Positions 63,109-64,000 of a stretch of 64,000 nt of DNA are shown in pieces. The position numbers and the translations under genes are program-made. Below the pieces are notes generated by a model. That model was not told the origin of the DNA. It did no database searches and was given only the letters and a program-made list of their open reading frames with translations. Positions within the stretch are counted from its first letter, which is position 1. The number at the start of each line of letters is the position of its first letter. This DNA comes from Burkholderia glumae LMG 2196 = ATCC 33617. GTDB taxonomy: Bacteria; Pseudomonadota; Gammaproteobacteria; Burkholderiales; Burkholderiaceae. The stretch covers positions 868,001-932,000 of the forward strand of contig NZ_CP009435.1 in the NCBI RefSeq assembly GCF_000960995.1, read 5' to 3'.

Positions 63109-64000
63109 ATGGAATCGATCGGCATCGTCGCTCCACGGACCATGCATTTCGCCGAACCGCTGCAGCTGCAAAGCGGCAGCGTGCTCGGCAGCTACCAGCT
63201 CGTCGTCGAGACCTACGGCGAACTGAATGCCGCGCGCTCGAACGCGGTGCTCGTCTGTCATGCCCTGAACGCCTCCCACCACGTGGCAGGCATCTACGCG
63301 GACGATCCGCGCAGCACCGGCTGGTGGGACAACATGGTCGGGCCGGGCAAGCCGCTCGACACCAACCGCTTCTTCGTGATCGGCGTGAACAACCTCGGCT
63401 CGTGCTTCGGCTCGACCGGCCCGATGAGCCTCGACCCCGCCACCGGCACGCCCTACGGCGCGCGCTTCCCGGTGGTCACGGTGGAGGACTGGGTCAACGC
63501 GCAGGCGCGCGTGGCCGATGCGTTCGGCATCGCGCGCTTCGCCGCGGTGATGGGCGGCAGCCTCGGCGGCATGCAGGCACTGGCCTGGAGCCTGATGTAT
63601 CCGGAGCGCGTCGCCCACTGCCTGGTGATCGCATCCACGCCGAAGCTCTCGGCGCAGAACATCGCGTTCAACGAGGTGGCGCGCTCGGCGATCCTGTCGG
63701 ACCCCGACTTCCACGGCGGCAACTACTACGCGCACCAGGTGATCCCGCGCCGCGGCCTGCGCGTGGCGCGCATGATCGGCCACATCACCTACCTGTCGGA
63801 CGACGACATGGCCGAGAAATTCGGCCGCGCGCTGCGCCGCGCCGACGGCGCGCTCGATGCCTACAACTTCAACTTCGACGTCGAGTTCGAGGTCGAATCG
63901 TACCTGCGCTACCAGGGCGACAAGTTCGCCGACTACTTCGACGCGAACACCTACCTGCTGATCACGCGCGCGCTCGACTACTTCGATCCGGCCAAGGCGT
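63109..64000 (+). CDS. metX: Homoserine O-acyltransferase MetX, 3' end outside window
   Basis: First committed step of methionine synthesis, activating homoserine with an acyl group. The visible 297 residues show the alpha/beta-hydrolase fold: VVETYGELNAARSNAVLVCHALNA in two blocks, GPGKPLDTNRFFVIGVNNLG, nucleophile S151 in VMGGSLGGMQALAW, and the lid region. Betaproteobacterial MetX enzymes often use succinyl-CoA; which one applies here cannot be read from this part. The Asp and His of the triad lie beyond base 64000. ATG 63109 lies close after TGAGGCGCAACG. Confidence 0.95.
   Translation, partial: MESIGIVAPRTMHFAEPLQLQSGSVLGSYQLVVETYGELNAARSNAVLVCHALNASHHVAGIYADDPRSTGWWDNMVGPGKPLDTNRFFVIGVNNLGSCFGSTGPMSLDPATGTPYGARFPVVTVEDWVNAQARVADAFGIARFAAVMGGSLGGMQALAWSLMYPERVAHCLVIASTPKLSAQNIAFNEVARSAILSDPDFHGGNYYAHQVIPRRGLRVARMIGHITYLSDDDMAEKFGRALRRADGALDAYNFNFDVEFEVESYLRYQGDKFADYFDANTYLLITRALDYFDPAKA

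Overview
The window is a stretch of core chromosome from a very GC-rich betaproteobacterium, most likely a Burkholderia (plant-associated gladioli/glumae/plantarii type or a close relative). The placement rests on protein character and gene order: pxpB-pxpC-pxpA, a dppABCDF operon, fliE divergent from fliFGHIJK, back-to-back metK and lpxL, dapF-DUF484-xerC, dksA-hslVU, argB-slmA and metX. Species-level placement is inference. I see no rRNA, tRNA, CRISPR array, insertion sequence, integrase of a mobile element or prophage. Nearly all the DNA is packed with genes of uniform, strongly GC3-biased codon use.

Layout. 1-2.8 kb: end of a soluble lytic transglycosylase gene (cut by the window edge), divergent 5-formyl-THF cyclo-ligase, and a MarR-like regulator. 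2.9-5.5 kb: 5-oxoprolinase operon pxpBCA ending in a clear terminator, followed by an unusually AT-rich non-coding stretch with several dyads. 6-12.9 kb (minus): dipeptide ABC transporter dppA-B-C-D-F with a TraB/GumN protein coupled to its end. 13-18 kb: MFS transporter, HiPIP, an orphan AAA ATPase, a secreted protein of unknown function and an EEP-family hydrolase. 18-25.3 kb: ferredoxin-NADP reductase, a cytoplasmic NarL-type two-component system, an amino-acid permease, a Fur-box-preceded PepSY-type membrane protein and a rhomboid protease.

25.3-35.8 kb: flagellar region. On the minus strand fliS-fliT-(second fliK-like)-(FlhB C-terminal-only protein) follow a good sigma-28 promoter; fliE is alone on the minus strand; fliFGHIJK run on the plus strand with overlapping genes. 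36-46.3 kb: metabolic and stress genes (GMC oxidoreductase, AidB-like acyl-CoA dehydrogenase, coniferyl-type aldehyde dehydrogenase, SrkA-like kinase, MFS exporter, small membrane proteins, PhyH dioxygenase). 47-54.8 kb: metK against lpxL-dapF-DUF484-xerC-rlmI-like methyltransferase and a His-rich CobW GTPase. 55-60.3 kb: dksA, heat-shock hslVU behind a sigma-32-like promoter, and a RegB/RegA (RqpSR-like) redox two-component system with a Cys-rich CWC protein. 60.5-64 kb: argB, a HAD pyrimidine 5'-nucleotidase, slmA, and the start of metX (cut by the right edge).

I did not find a wholly new multi-gene system. The most interesting material is regulatory or architectural: the FlhB-C-only/second-FliK flagellar operon, iterated GGTTACA motifs before the cytosolic two-component pair, a dyad cluster in the AT-rich gap at 5.6-6.0 kb, a large hairpin between dppA and dppB, and the translationally interlocked argB/HAD/slmA genes.
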